DNA from: Williamsia sterculiae
Lineage (GTDB): Bacteria; Actinomycetota; Actinomycetes; Mycobacteriales; Mycobacteriaceae
Reading direction: 5' to 3'
Length of the DNA stretch: 64,000 nt
Assembly (NCBI RefSeq): GCF_900156495.1
Contig: NZ_FTNT01000006.1
Coordinates: 62,001-126,000, forward strand
The notes beneath the pieces are model-generated. The model saw nothing but the letters and a program-made list of their open reading frames with translations, was not told where the DNA came from and did no database searches. Of this stretch, positions 53,645 through 61,420 are shown piece by piece; the first letter of the stretch is position 1; each line of letters starts with the position of its first letter. The translations under genes and the position numbers were made by a program.

Positions 53645-55006
53645 CTAGGGTGTGGCCGGAGCCGCGGCAGCCGGGATCGGGAGCCCCAGGTTGTCGCGCA
53701 GGGTGCTTCCGGCGTAGTCGGTGCGCAGCACACCCCGCTCCTGTAGCAGCGGCACCACCCGATCGACGAACTCGTCGAGGCCCGACGGCACGAGATGTGA
53801 TCCGACGATGAATCCGTCGGAGCCGTCGTTCTGGACGAAAGTATCGATCTGTTCGGCTATCTGGGCGGCTGTACCGATCAGCGGGCCGCGCTCGAACTGG
53901 TCGGCCACGGTCTCGCGAAGCGACAACTTCTTACGCTCGGATACCTCACGCAGTCGCGCCGCGGTATCGAATCGGTCCTGGTACAGGAACGCTCGACCCT
54001 GGATGATCGGCGCGGCGTCGGGATCAGGATCGATCTCGGGGATCGGCCCCTCGGGGTCATACGCCGACAGGTCGCGGTTCCACAGTTGTTCGAGCAGGAT
54101 CAGTGCCGTCTGGCCGGTGACCTGTTCGTCGCGGATCGTCCGGTAGCGATCCCACGCGTCCTCCTCGCTGTCGCCGATGACGAAGCTCGCGGAGGGCAGG
54201 ATCTTGAGATCCTCGGGCCTGCGGCCCGACGCCACGGCACGCGCCTTGACGTCCCGGTAGTACTCGGCCGCTTCCGGCAACTTGCCGTACGGCGAGAAGA
54301 TGGCGTCGGCGTTCGCGGCGGCGAAATCTCGCCCCTGCGGCGACACGCCGGCCTGCAGCAACACCGGCCGTCCCTGTGGACTCCGCGGAACCGTGAAGGT
54401 GCCACGGATATCGAACTGGTCACCGTGGAAATCGAACGCTCCCGCGTCGGGTCGCGCCACGAACCGTCCGCGCTCAGGGTCGGCTGCGAGGTCGTCGTCG
54501 CGCCAGGAGTCCCAGAGCGCACGGACGGCCGCCACCATCTCCTCGGCGCGCTCGTAGCGTTGAGCGTGCGGCAGGAACCCGCCGCGGCGGAAGTTCTGGC
54601 CGGTGAAGGCGTCGAAGGATGTCACCACATTCCACGCCGAGCGGCCACCGGAGAGCTGATCGAGCGTCGCGAACTGGCGCGCGAGCTCGTACGGTTCGTT
54701 GAAGGTGGCGTTGATCGTTCCCGCGAGGCCGAGGTGCTCGGTGACCGCGGCGAGAGATGCCAAGACGGTCAGGGTGTCGGGGCGGCCGATGATGTCCTGG
54801 TCGAAGATCTCGCCCGCCCGTTCGCGAAGAGCGAGCCCTTCGGCGAGGAAGAAGAAATCGAACTTGCCTCGCTCCGCGGTGCGCGCGGTGTGCTCGAAGG
54901 AATCGAAGTCGATCTGGCTGCCGGCCTCGGGATGCCACCACGCGGTGTGGTGATTGACTCCGCCCAGATACGCGCCGAGGATGACCTGCTTCTTGGGGGT
55001 ACTCAT
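53645..55006 (-). CDS. FMN-dependent LLM monooxygenase, NtaA/SnaA/DszA family
   Basis: A 453-residue member of the NtaA/SnaA/DszA flavin monooxygenases: TAERGKFDFFFLAEGLAL, LGLAGTINATFNEPYELARQ, SGGRSAWNVVTSFDAFTGQNF and RGTFTVPRSPQGRPVLLQAG with the following GVSPQGRDFAAANADA. These enzymes use FMNH2 from a separate reductase to oxidise chelators, sulfones or sulfonates. The ATG overlaps the stop of the upstream LLM gene (ATGA), so the pair is coordinately made. Substrate unknown. Confidence 0.88.
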   Translation of the reverse strand: MSTPKKQVILGAYLGGVNHHTAWWHPEAGSQIDFDSFEHTARTAERGKFDFFFLAEGLALRERAGEIFDQDIIGRPDTLTVLASLAAVTEHLGLAGTINATFNEPYELARQFATLDQLSGGRSAWNVVTSFDAFTGQNFRRGGFLPHAQRYERAEEMVAAVRALWDSWRDDDLAADPERGRFVARPDAGAFDFHGDQFDIRGTFTVPRSPQGRPVLLQAGVSPQGRDFAAANADAIFSPYGKLPEAAEYYRDVKARAVASGRRPEDLKILPSASFVIGDSEEDAWDRYRTIRDEQVTGQTALILLEQLWNRDLSAYDPEGPIPEIDPDPDAAPIIQGRAFLYQDRFDTAARLREVSERKKLSLRETVADQFERGPLIGTAAQIAEQIDTFVQNDGSDGFIVGSHLVPSGLDEFVDRVVPLLQERGVLRTDYAGSTLRDNLGLPIPAAAAPATP

Positions 55007-56244
55007 CGTGCTGGTTGTACTCCGTTCGATGTTGTCGCCGCGTAGCGATTGGGCACGTCGACGGGCAGACGCAGCAGACCGCGCAGCGAGGAGGCGGTGT
55101 ATGCGGTCCGAAAGAGGCCGCGACGCTGCAATTCCGGTACCAGCTTCGACGAGATTGCGGTGAGATCGTCGACGGCCACGCCGGGTCGCAAGCGGATGCC
55201 GTCGACTCCCTGCTCGGACCAGACGGCCAGCAGATCCGCGAGTTCGGCCGCGCTGCCGGCGAAGACGACGGCGTCGGAGGTCAGCGCATGGCCTGCGAGG
55301 TCATCGAGCCGGCGGAGCCGTGCCTCGCCTCGCTGCTCGTCGGTGTCGAGGAAGACGACCACGTCGGCGAAGACCCGCAGAGGCTCGCCGGCGCGGCCGA
55401 CGCGTTCGGCAGCGGTGCCCACCTCGGTCAGCAGTTCGGCCGCAGTTTCCCGGCCCGGGGTCACGAACACCAGGTCGGCCGTCCGCGCGGCGAGCTCGTA
55501 GGCGAAGTCGCGATGCGCGAGTGCCGTCACGACCGGCTGCCCCTGCGGCGGTCGCGGCGTGATGGACGGACCGCGCACGCTGAAGAACCTGCCCTGGAAG
55601 TCGACGTGGTGGAGCTTGCCGCGGTCGATGAACCGCCGGGTCGCCACGTCGCGGATCTCGGCGTCGTCCTCCCAGCTGTCCCAGAGCCGGCGCACCACCT
55701 CGACGAAGTCGGCAGCTTCGGCGAACAGATCGGTCACGAATTCCGGAACCGGCGCCGCCAGCAGTGATGCGGGATCGCGAAAGTCGAGCTCGGGAATCTG
55801 GCGCCGACCGAAGTGACCGGCCTCTTGGGTAGACGGCGACACCCTGACCTGCCATCCCGCGCGCCCTCGCGACGTGTAGTCGAGCGTCGCGAGTGCCTTC
55901 GAGACGTGGAAGGGTTCGGTATGGGTGGTGGTGATCGTCGGTATCAGGCCGAGACGTGTTGTCGTCGGAGCGATTCGAGCCGCGACGAGATTCGCGTCGA
56001 GGCGTGCCCGCACCCGATCGGTCGGGGCGGGTTCCGACGCCGCCCCGGGCGGGCCAGGTGATGCGAGCGTGTCCTCGATCGTCGCGAAGTCCAGCAACCC
56101 GTGTTCGGCGGTGGCGGCGAGGTCCGCCCAATATTCGGCGGCGAACAGCTCACGTGGCCGTGAGTGGGGATCTCGCCAGGCGGCCGGATGCCACCCGGCA
56201 CCGTCGAGCGCGACTCCCAGATGGATCTGCCGTGACGAGGGCAC
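55003..56244 (-). CDS. second FMN-dependent LLM monooxygenase of the pair
   Basis: A 413-residue protein related to, but shorter and more divergent than, its neighbour. It keeps TAEHGLLDFATIEDTL, TTTRLGLIPTITTTHTEPFH, TSRGRAGWQVRVSPSTQEAG and FFSVRGPSITPRPPQGQPVV, the FMN and substrate loops of the NtaA/DszA class. Gene pairs of this type often serve use of organosulfur or nitrogenous compounds. No transporter or reductase gene is adjacent. Confidence 0.82.
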   Translation of the reverse strand: MPSSRQIHLGVALDGAGWHPAAWRDPHSRPRELFAAEYWADLAATAEHGLLDFATIEDTLASPGPPGAASEPAPTDRVRARLDANLVAARIAPTTTRLGLIPTITTTHTEPFHVSKALATLDYTSRGRAGWQVRVSPSTQEAGHFGRRQIPELDFRDPASLLAAPVPEFVTDLFAEAADFVEVVRRLWDSWEDDAEIRDVATRRFIDRGKLHHVDFQGRFFSVRGPSITPRPPQGQPVVTALAHRDFAYELAARTADLVFVTPGRETAAELLTEVGTAAERVGRAGEPLRVFADVVVFLDTDEQRGEARLRRLDDLAGHALTSDAVVFAGSAAELADLLAVWSEQGVDGIRLRPGVAVDDLTAISSKLVPELQRRGLFRTAYTASSLRGLLRLPVDVPNRYAATTSNGVQPAR

Positions 56245-56426
56245 AACCGAACTCCTTCTTGTCGGCCGTAGTGATGGCGTGGTCGCCCTACGACGGCCGG
56301 ACCGACGGTAACGATGGAGAGCGCTCGCCTGCCAGAGTTTTCGTCACGGCGATTCGGATGGGATCTCCGCGGAATACCCACCCACCGCACCTCGTTCGGG
56401 CGACGGGCGGCGACTCGAAAAGCCTC

Positions 56427-56918
56427 TCAGCCCGGCCGGTGCAACCGCGGCTCGATGGTGACCGCGAAACCGCCGGTGTCGACCACGATCGGGCGCAGTG
56501 GTGTCCCGGGGCCGACAGACCGGCCGTCGGTGAAGTCACAATGCCCGTTCGGATTCACCACCACCGTCCGTCCACCGATCGGGTCGACGAAGGTGAGGCG
56601 CGCGGCGCCCTGTACCTCCCAGGGATTGCGCCCGATCGCGGTGTGGAGCCACGGCGCCAGAAACGGATAGGCGCGGTAGACGACGACCCGAGAGACTCCA
56701 TCGCCACCGGTCACGATGGGACGTGGGACCTGGACGGGCGAGAACGGCGGGGTGAGCGGATGCTCGGTGCGGTTGCCAGGTGACGACACGCCGTTGGGTA
56801 GCTGCACCGGATCGGGCGTGACCGGCCGCGCCGAGGCACTCGGGGCGAGGAGCAACGATGCACCGACCGCGAGTACCACGGCAGACACCAGAGCGGATGA
56901 GGTGTTGCGAGTCCACAT
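56427..56918 (-). CDS. small secreted protein, unknown function
   Basis: A 163-residue exported protein: hydrophobic SALVSAVVLAVGASLLLA and cleavage after SASA. The mature part is rich in Pro and Val, with YRAYPFLAPWLHTAIGRNPW and a single Cys in NPNGHCDFTDGRSVG. Not recognised. It follows the arginase-like gene by 43 bases on the same strand. ATG at 56918 is used; the preceding GTG is in frame. Confidence 0.6.
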   Translation of the reverse strand: MWTRNTSSALVSAVVLAVGASLLLAPSASARPVTPDPVQLPNGVSSPGNRTEHPLTPPFSPVQVPRPIVTGGDGVSRVVVYRAYPFLAPWLHTAIGRNPWEVQGAARLTFVDPIGGRTVVVNPNGHCDFTDGRSVGPGTPLRPIVVDTGGFAVTIEPRLHRPG

Positions 56919-56961
56919 CACGCAACGATGTCAGCGGGCGGTCGAGACCACCAGCCTGTGC

Positions 56962-57861
56962 TCACGACGACTCTGGGAGCACTCGACCGAGCATCTGCAC
57001 GAAGCGAGGCAGAACGGTGGGGTCGGATTCGGCGTGCGCCGGGACGAGTTGTCCGATCGAGAGCACTCTGCAGCCATCCCGGCTCCAGAGTTCGTCGAGC
57101 GCAGGTTCGAGCTGTTCGAGGGTCGGACCGGTGTTTCGCCCATTGACGTTCTCGGCCAGGGGAGCGTCGAGGAAGTCGAGTACGTCGACGTCCAGGTGCA
57201 CACCGAACGGCCCCGGCGACAGCACCTCCGCTGCGGAGGCAGCCGCGTGGTGTGGAGCTGCGACCAGCTCGGATTGATCGATCAACGCCACCCCGAGGCG
57301 ATCGAGCTGTGCACGTTCCCACTCCGTTGTCGCCGAAGGTTGGACACCGAGATAGACCAGATCGTCTGGGCGGAGGATGGTCGTCGGTCCGGCGAAGCCG
57401 GCGACCTCGGGCACGGCTCCGGGAATGTTCAACGCATGTGCCATACCCATCCAGCTCAGCGATCCCTCCTCCGTCGACGACGGCGTGTTCAGGTCCAGGT
57501 GCCGATCGATGTAGACCAGACGCGCCCTTCCGACCACTCGATCGAGCGCCGCACAGACGCCCACCGCGACGGTGCAGCTACCACCGACCACGAGCACACG
57601 GTCGCCCGCCGTCAAGCCGTCGGCGACGGCATCGGACACCTCACGCAGCGATGACACCTCGTCATCGACGTTCTGCGCGCGCGGCGAGACGCGATCGGGC
57701 CGCCATCGGCGGACCGTGAGATCTCCCGCATCGTGCACCGTCCCTCCCGCAGTGACGATCTCGGTGATCAGCCCGGCCTGACGTAACGCAGCCGGGGCGT
57801 GCTCCACTCCGACGCAGTACGCACCGGCGCTGTCGGGAACCCCGATGATCCGAAGGCTCAT
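56962..57861 (-). CDS. arginase/ureohydrolase-fold protein with an altered metal ligand
   Basis: A 299-residue ureohydrolase-fold protein. VYIDRHLDLNTP (Asp119, His121, Asp123) and GVHLDVDVLDFLD (Asp224, Asp226) supply five of the six manganese ligands of arginase. The first motif, normally GGDHS, is VVGGSCTVAVG, so the metal-binding His is Cys96. It may bind a single or different metal, or have lost activity. AGGAGGTG precedes the ATG. It is divergent from a CGNR-type zinc-finger gene. The natural guanidino substrate is unknown. Confidence 0.72.
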   Translation of the reverse strand: MSLRIIGVPDSAGAYCVGVEHAPAALRQAGLITEIVTAGGTVHDAGDLTVRRWRPDRVSPRAQNVDDEVSSLREVSDAVADGLTAGDRVLVVGGSCTVAVGVCAALDRVVGRARLVYIDRHLDLNTPSSTEEGSLSWMGMAHALNIPGAVPEVAGFAGPTTILRPDDLVYLGVQPSATTEWERAQLDRLGVALIDQSELVAAPHHAAASAAEVLSPGPFGVHLDVDVLDFLDAPLAENVNGRNTGPTLEQLEPALDELWSRDGCRVLSIGQLVPAHAESDPTVLPRFVQMLGRVLPESS

Positions 57862-57917
57862 CGTCGATCACCTCCTGTTGATCCATTCACCGCTGTCGGC
57901 CGCGGACTGCAGACAGG

Positions 57918-57946
57918 GTAACCGCAATTCAGCTAATTTGGGTTAC
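57918..57946. promoter_or_regulatory. inverted repeat in the arginase-like / CGNR promoter region
   Basis: GTAACC (57918-57923) and GGTTAC (57941-57946) form an inverted repeat with 17 bases between them, directly before the CGNR-type gene ATG and spanning its -10 element. A possible autoregulatory site. Confidence 0.4.
57934..57939 (+). promoter_or_regulatory. -10 element, leaderless promoter of the CGNR-type gene
   Basis: TAATTT is seven bases before the ATG at 57947 and lies inside the inverted repeat. An ATG at 57983 is the alternative start. Confidence 0.45.
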
Positions 57947-58471
57947 ATGTGTGATTGCGGCGCCTCGCGCTACCGTCGCATCATGGACCGGGTTGACTCG
58001 ATTCCGTTCGACTCCTTTACGAGGATCGTCAACGGACGCGCGCGAATACCTCTTGCCACAGCGCGCGAGCGCCCGGCCCCGCTCAGCGATATCGAGTGGC
58101 TGCCGGACGATGCCGTCGTCCAAGCGGCTGCCGACGAGGTGTGGGAGGTGTTCGACGCGCCGGATCGCGCCGAACGACTGAACGCGCTGTTGGCGCGCAC
58201 GCGTCTTCAACCGCGGCTCACGCTCGCCGGCGATCTGCGGTGGCACTCCCCTGCGCGGAGCGTCGCGGGCATTCTGCTGGCGCGATTCACGGCGACCACA
58301 CTCGACGCCGTGCGGCTCGTCGGGTGGGACCGTCTCGGCGTGTGCGGAGCGGCCGACTGCGTCGATGTCTTCATCGACGACGGGGGACGCGCGCACCGCC
58401 GATACTGCTCCACGACCTGCCTCAATCGCACCCGCGTCCGCGACCACCGCGCACGTGGCGACGGTCGGTGA
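57947..58471 (+). CDS. CGNR zinc-finger / ABATE-domain protein (putative regulator)
   Basis: A 174-residue protein with an N-terminal helical ABATE-like domain and a C-terminal zinc finger: GVCGAADCVDVFIDDGG then RRYCSTTCLNRTRVRDHR. The name-giving CGNR tetrad reads CLNR here, a modest variation. CGNR proteins are predicted stress-response regulators. It is transcribed away from the arginase-like gene across a shared inverted repeat. Confidence 0.75.
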   Translation: MCDCGASRYRRIMDRVDSIPFDSFTRIVNGRARIPLATARERPAPLSDIEWLPDDAVVQAAADEVWEVFDAPDRAERLNALLARTRLQPRLTLAGDLRWHSPARSVAGILLARFTATTLDAVRLVGWDRLGVCGAADCVDVFIDDGGRAHRRYCSTTCLNRTRVRDHRARGDGR

Positions 58472-58548
58472 GGGCCGGAGGGCCTCCCGATCAGAGGGTG
58501 CGCATCATGACGGATCCGCGGGTCGACCGGGCTGGAGCACCGAACACC

Positions 58549-59085
58549 TCACTCTTCGGCGAACCGCTTGAGATTCAACAGCTGTCGGCGCGCCATCACC
58601 AGGTCACCCAGGATCAGCGGCCGCGCGCACAACCGACCACGTTCAGCGACGACCTTGAGCAACAATCGAGTCGAGCTACCGTCGGGGACCACCACATACG
58701 ACATCAGGACGCCCAGAATGGTCGCTGTGAGCTGGACACCGGGTTCCACGGCCACGATACGTCCCAGCGGTCGCCCGCCACTCGCGGTGAACGAGTCGCC
58801 GACGGCCGGTTCGGGAAGACCACGCAGCACACGGGGTGAGCGTCGCCCGAAATTGTCGATCCAGTCGTACGAGTACGGCGCCAGCCGGATCTGCGCGACC
58901 CATGGCCAGACCCTTTCCGGTCGGGCGGCGACCGAGACACCGCGCCAGGCCTCGATGTCAGGGTCGCTCACCAGGTCATCGCAGGGGTAGTGCATGAAGA
59001 TCTCGTCGTGCGTCACGCCCCAGACGGTCCCGCTCAACCGGCTGGTCCAGCCGGATGTCGCGGATGACCTTGCCGCAGTGTTCAT
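58549..59085 (-). CDS. SRPBCC (START-like) ligand-binding protein
   Basis: A 178-residue helix-grip protein with VSVAARPERVWPWVAQIRLAPYSYDW, LPEPAVGDSF and GVLMSYVVVPDGSSTRLLL, as in SRPBCC/polyketide cyclase-like proteins that hold hydrophobic ligands. The ATG overlaps the stop of the TetR gene at 59082-59085 (ATGA), so regulator and binding protein are translated together. Ligand unknown. Confidence 0.72.
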   Translation of the reverse strand: MNTAARSSATSGWTSRLSGTVWGVTHDEIFMHYPCDDLVSDPDIEAWRGVSVAARPERVWPWVAQIRLAPYSYDWIDNFGRRSPRVLRGLPEPAVGDSFTASGGRPLGRIVAVEPGVQLTATILGVLMSYVVVPDGSSTRLLLKVVAERGRLCARPLILGDLVMARRQLLNLKRFAEE

Positions 59086-59705
59086 GTCGTCAGACGCCTC
59101 TCGTTCGGTGAGCCCGTTCGGTCGCGCTCTATGATCGATCGCATCATGCGTCGCCCGCGTTCCAGCGCGGCGTCCGATTCGCCGACTAGTTGGACCTCCT
59201 GATTCATTGCCATGGCGATCCCGATCAGCGCCACGGCGTCGTCCACGGCGTGAACATCGGATCGCCCCGCCGCGCGGAACTGATCGACCAGGAACGCTCG
59301 CCAGTGCTTCACAGCCGCGCGTGCACGATCACGCAGCTCACCGGGCTGCCCGTCCAGATCCACGGAGACAGCGGTCATCACACACCCACCGGGGAAGGGA
59401 CAGTCCGTGAGGTAGGCAGTCCACCGCTCAGCAATCGCGTCCAGTCGGGCACGACCCACGCGGTGACCCAGGCTCGGCGTCACGACCTGTTCCACGAACT
59501 CCCCCACCGCCACGTCGAGCGCCTCGTGCAACAACGACTCACGAGAGTCGAAGGGACCCAGGACACCCGAGCTGCTCAGCCCTACCCGACGGGCGATGGA
59601 CCGCGTGCTGACGTGGCTCAACCCCTCGTGCGATGCGCAGTCCACAACCGCGCGGAGAATTCGTTCGCGGGTCAGGGCCGCGTCTGTCGCACTGCTCCGA
59701 GGCAT
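59082..59705 (-). CDS. TetR/AcrR-family transcriptional regulator
   Basis: A 207-residue TetR regulator with core helix-turn-helix TRSIARRVGLSSSGVLGPF and a ligand domain beginning near residue 60 (PGGCVMTAVS in the middle). TATTGT is six bases before the ATG. The shared intergenic region with the SnoaL-like gene has repeated AATAGC half-sites overlapping this -10, so it probably represses itself, the coupled SRPBCC gene and the divergent gene. Confidence 0.88.
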   Translation of the reverse strand: MPRSSATDAALTRERILRAVVDCASHEGLSHVSTRSIARRVGLSSSGVLGPFDSRESLLHEALDVAVGEFVEQVVTPSLGHRVGRARLDAIAERWTAYLTDCPFPGGCVMTAVSVDLDGQPGELRDRARAAVKHWRAFLVDQFRAAGRSDVHAVDDAVALIGIAMAMNQEVQLVGESDAALERGRRMMRSIIERDRTGSPNERRLTT

Positions 59706-59711
59706 ATCACC

Positions 59712-59717
59712 ACAATA
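59712..59717 (-). promoter_or_regulatory. -10 element, leaderless promoter of the TetR/SRPBCC operon
   Basis: TATTGT on the minus strand is six bases before the ATG at 59705 and overlaps the first AATAGC half-site. Confidence 0.5.
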
Positions 59718-59777
59718 GCTGACAGATGGCCGCTATTGACGGGAACGTTGCATCGCTCTACCGTTCGCAGAAATAGC
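59714..59777. promoter_or_regulatory. AATAGC half-site array, probable TetR operators
   Basis: AATAGC at 59714-59719 faces GCTATT at 59732-59737 (12-base gap), and a third AATAGC lies at 59772-59777, 20 bases before the SnoaL-like ATG. Confidence 0.5.
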
Positions 59778-59797
59778 GAGCGGGTGAGAGGTAAACG

Positions 59798-60208
59798 ATG
59801 GATCTTATTGCTCTACAACGTCGGGTACACCAGTCCTGGACCGATCAGCGCTGGCACGAGTGGCTGCATTCGTGTGCTGACGACTATCGGTTCCAGCTGA
59901 CACCGACGGTTCACCTCGGTGTCGAACACACCTTGACCTGGAGTCGCGCGTGGTTCGAAGCCTTCCCCGACTACCGGGAGCAGGTCCGCGCGGTGTACAG
60001 CTCAGACGATGCGGTGGCCTACGAGCTCATCGGAACCGGAAGCTCGGAGGCGGACCTCACCTTCCTGGGTCAGACGTTGGCGCGCCATTCGCCGGGTGCA
60101 CACTTCGAGCTGCACTACGCGAAGGTCCTCGTGTTCAACAGTGACCGCAAGGTGACCGACGACCGCCAGTATCTCGACCCCGCGTCACTGCGGGATCAGT
60201 TGACGTAG
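59798..60208 (+). CDS. SnoaL/NTF2-like protein
   Basis: A 136-residue cone-shaped NTF2-like fold: VHQSWTDQRWHEWLHSCADDY near the start, SRAWFEAFPDYREQVRAVYSSD and a C-terminal KVTDDRQYLDPASL fit SnoaL-like cyclases, isomerases or binding proteins. It is divergent from, and probably repressed by, the TetR gene. Substrate unknown. Confidence 0.72.
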   Translation: MDLIALQRRVHQSWTDQRWHEWLHSCADDYRFQLTPTVHLGVEHTLTWSRAWFEAFPDYREQVRAVYSSDDAVAYELIGTGSSEADLTFLGQTLARHSPGAHFELHYAKVLVFNSDRKVTDDRQYLDPASLRDQLT

Positions 60209-60391
60209 AGGTGTCTCAGCGAGTGTCGATGGTCTGGCCCGACTACGTCAGGTCGACGAACACCAGCCTGTGGTCCGGCGATTGCGCCGACGGCTCGCTA
60301 CTTACGGTCGGGCCTGTGCCGCGAGTCGGATCGGTTGCTGATGACGGCCGAGACATACCGACAGTGCAAAGATCGGCGAAACAGGGGAAGT

Positions 60392-60409
60392 CAGGTCCTG
60401 TCTGACCTG
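60392..60409 (-). terminator. possible terminator of the tRNA-Ala gene
   Basis: A 6-bp perfect stem (CAGGTC with GACCTG) and 6-base loop lie 11 bases beyond the 3' end of the tRNA. Short and without a T tract. Confidence 0.3.
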
Positions 60410-60419
60410 TCCATCGAAG

Positions 60420-60492
60420 TGGAGCTAAGGGGACTCGAACCCCTGACCCCCACACTGCCAGTGTGGTGCGCTACCAGCTGCGCCATAGCCCC
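60420..60492 (-). tRNA. tRNA-Ala (anticodon GGC)
   Basis: A full cloverleaf reads on the minus strand: 7-bp acceptor stem (one G-U pair), D loop with AGCTGGTAGC, anticodon stem CCACA/TGTGG around loop CTGGCAG (anticodon GGC), and T arm with GGTTCGAGTCC. Discriminator A at 60420. CCA is not encoded, so it must be added post-transcriptionally. Confidence 0.92.
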
Positions 60493-60549
60493 GCGTCCTT
60501 TTCGGACTCGGTCGAAATTACACCATCGCCGGAGGCGCGACCAAATCGC

Positions 60550-61272
60550 TCAACCCGCCGTGCTCGCCTTGGTGAGCAGCCCGTCGATCCACTGGGGCCC
60601 GTCCAGGATGTTCTCGACGGGCTTGCCCGCGACGAGCACCGACGGGGTCCCACCCTGTCCGTTGAGAGCCTTGTCGAGCTGGATCTGAGACTGCTGCGCC
60701 GCCTTGTTCGCCTGCCCGACTTTCGCGCCGTCCACGATGCACGTCGAGGTCGCCGGACGTGCCCCCGAGTCGGTCGCGATCTGCGCGATCCGCTTGTTGT
60801 CGAGGTCGGTGGAGTGCTCGGCCGGTTGCTGCGCGAACAACGAGGTGTGGAACTTCCAGAACACGTCGCGGTTCTCACCCTCGGCAACGCAGAGGGCCGC
60901 GCCGGCGGTCCGTGACGAGTAGTCACCCGAGCCGGACTGGGAGTTCAGGAACGTCAACAGGTGGAACCGGATGCGCAGCTTGCCCGCCTTCACGGCGTCG
61001 ACCATCGCCTGACCCGAGGCCGCCTCGAGTTGCTTGCAGTACGGGCACTGGAAGTCCTCGAAGACGTCCGCGGTCACCGGAGCCTGCTGATCACCGACGA
61101 TCAGCGCCGCGTTCTGCGCCAACACGTTCTCGTCCACCTCACCCTTGCCGCGCTGGTTGTTCCAGATCACACCACCGATCACCAGCCCCACGATCACCAA
61201 CGCCGCCAGCCCACCGAGGATGTAGGTGGCGGTGCTGGACGTGGGTCGGGGCTGGTGTCGATCTCTGGCCAT
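60550..61272 (-). CDS. membrane-anchored DsbA-like thiol oxidoreductase
   Basis: A 240-residue protein with one N-terminal helix (17-37) and a DsbA-type thioredoxin domain outside the membrane. The CPYC active site (Cys76, Cys79) sits in DVFEDFQCPYCKQLEAASG; the cis-proline loop is GGTPSVLVAG. Two additional cysteines (ALCVAEG, STCIVDG) may form a second disulfide. It should oxidise disulfides in exported proteins, like mycobacterial DsbA-family proteins. Confidence 0.85.
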   Translation of the reverse strand: MARDRHQPRPTSSTATYILGGLAALVIVGLVIGGVIWNNQRGKGEVDENVLAQNAALIVGDQQAPVTADVFEDFQCPYCKQLEAASGQAMVDAVKAGKLRIRFHLLTFLNSQSGSGDYSSRTAGAALCVAEGENRDVFWKFHTSLFAQQPAEHSTDLDNKRIAQIATDSGARPATSTCIVDGAKVGQANKAAQQSQIQLDKALNGQGGTPSVLVAGKPVENILDGPQWIDGLLTKASTAG

Positions 61273-61420
61273 CACAGTGGTGTCGTCTTCTTCGCTCGCG
61301 GTGATCGGGACGCGGGCTCGCGGGCCACCGGGTCATCCCGACTGTCGGGTCGCATTTCTACCAGGTTCGACCCTGCCCACGCCCGCACCACCACCGCGCG
61401 GCCCCGACACGGGCGCCCAG

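Noticed and set aside
60211-60405. A 64-codon plus-strand frame after the SnoaL-like gene
   Set aside because: No ribosome binding site, no protein-like pattern, and it runs into the tRNA flank; treated as non-coding.
60420-60492. tRNA-Ala as the attachment site of an integrated element
   Set aside because: No second copy of the tRNA 3' end and no integrase were found in the window, and the neighbouring genes look like core genes.
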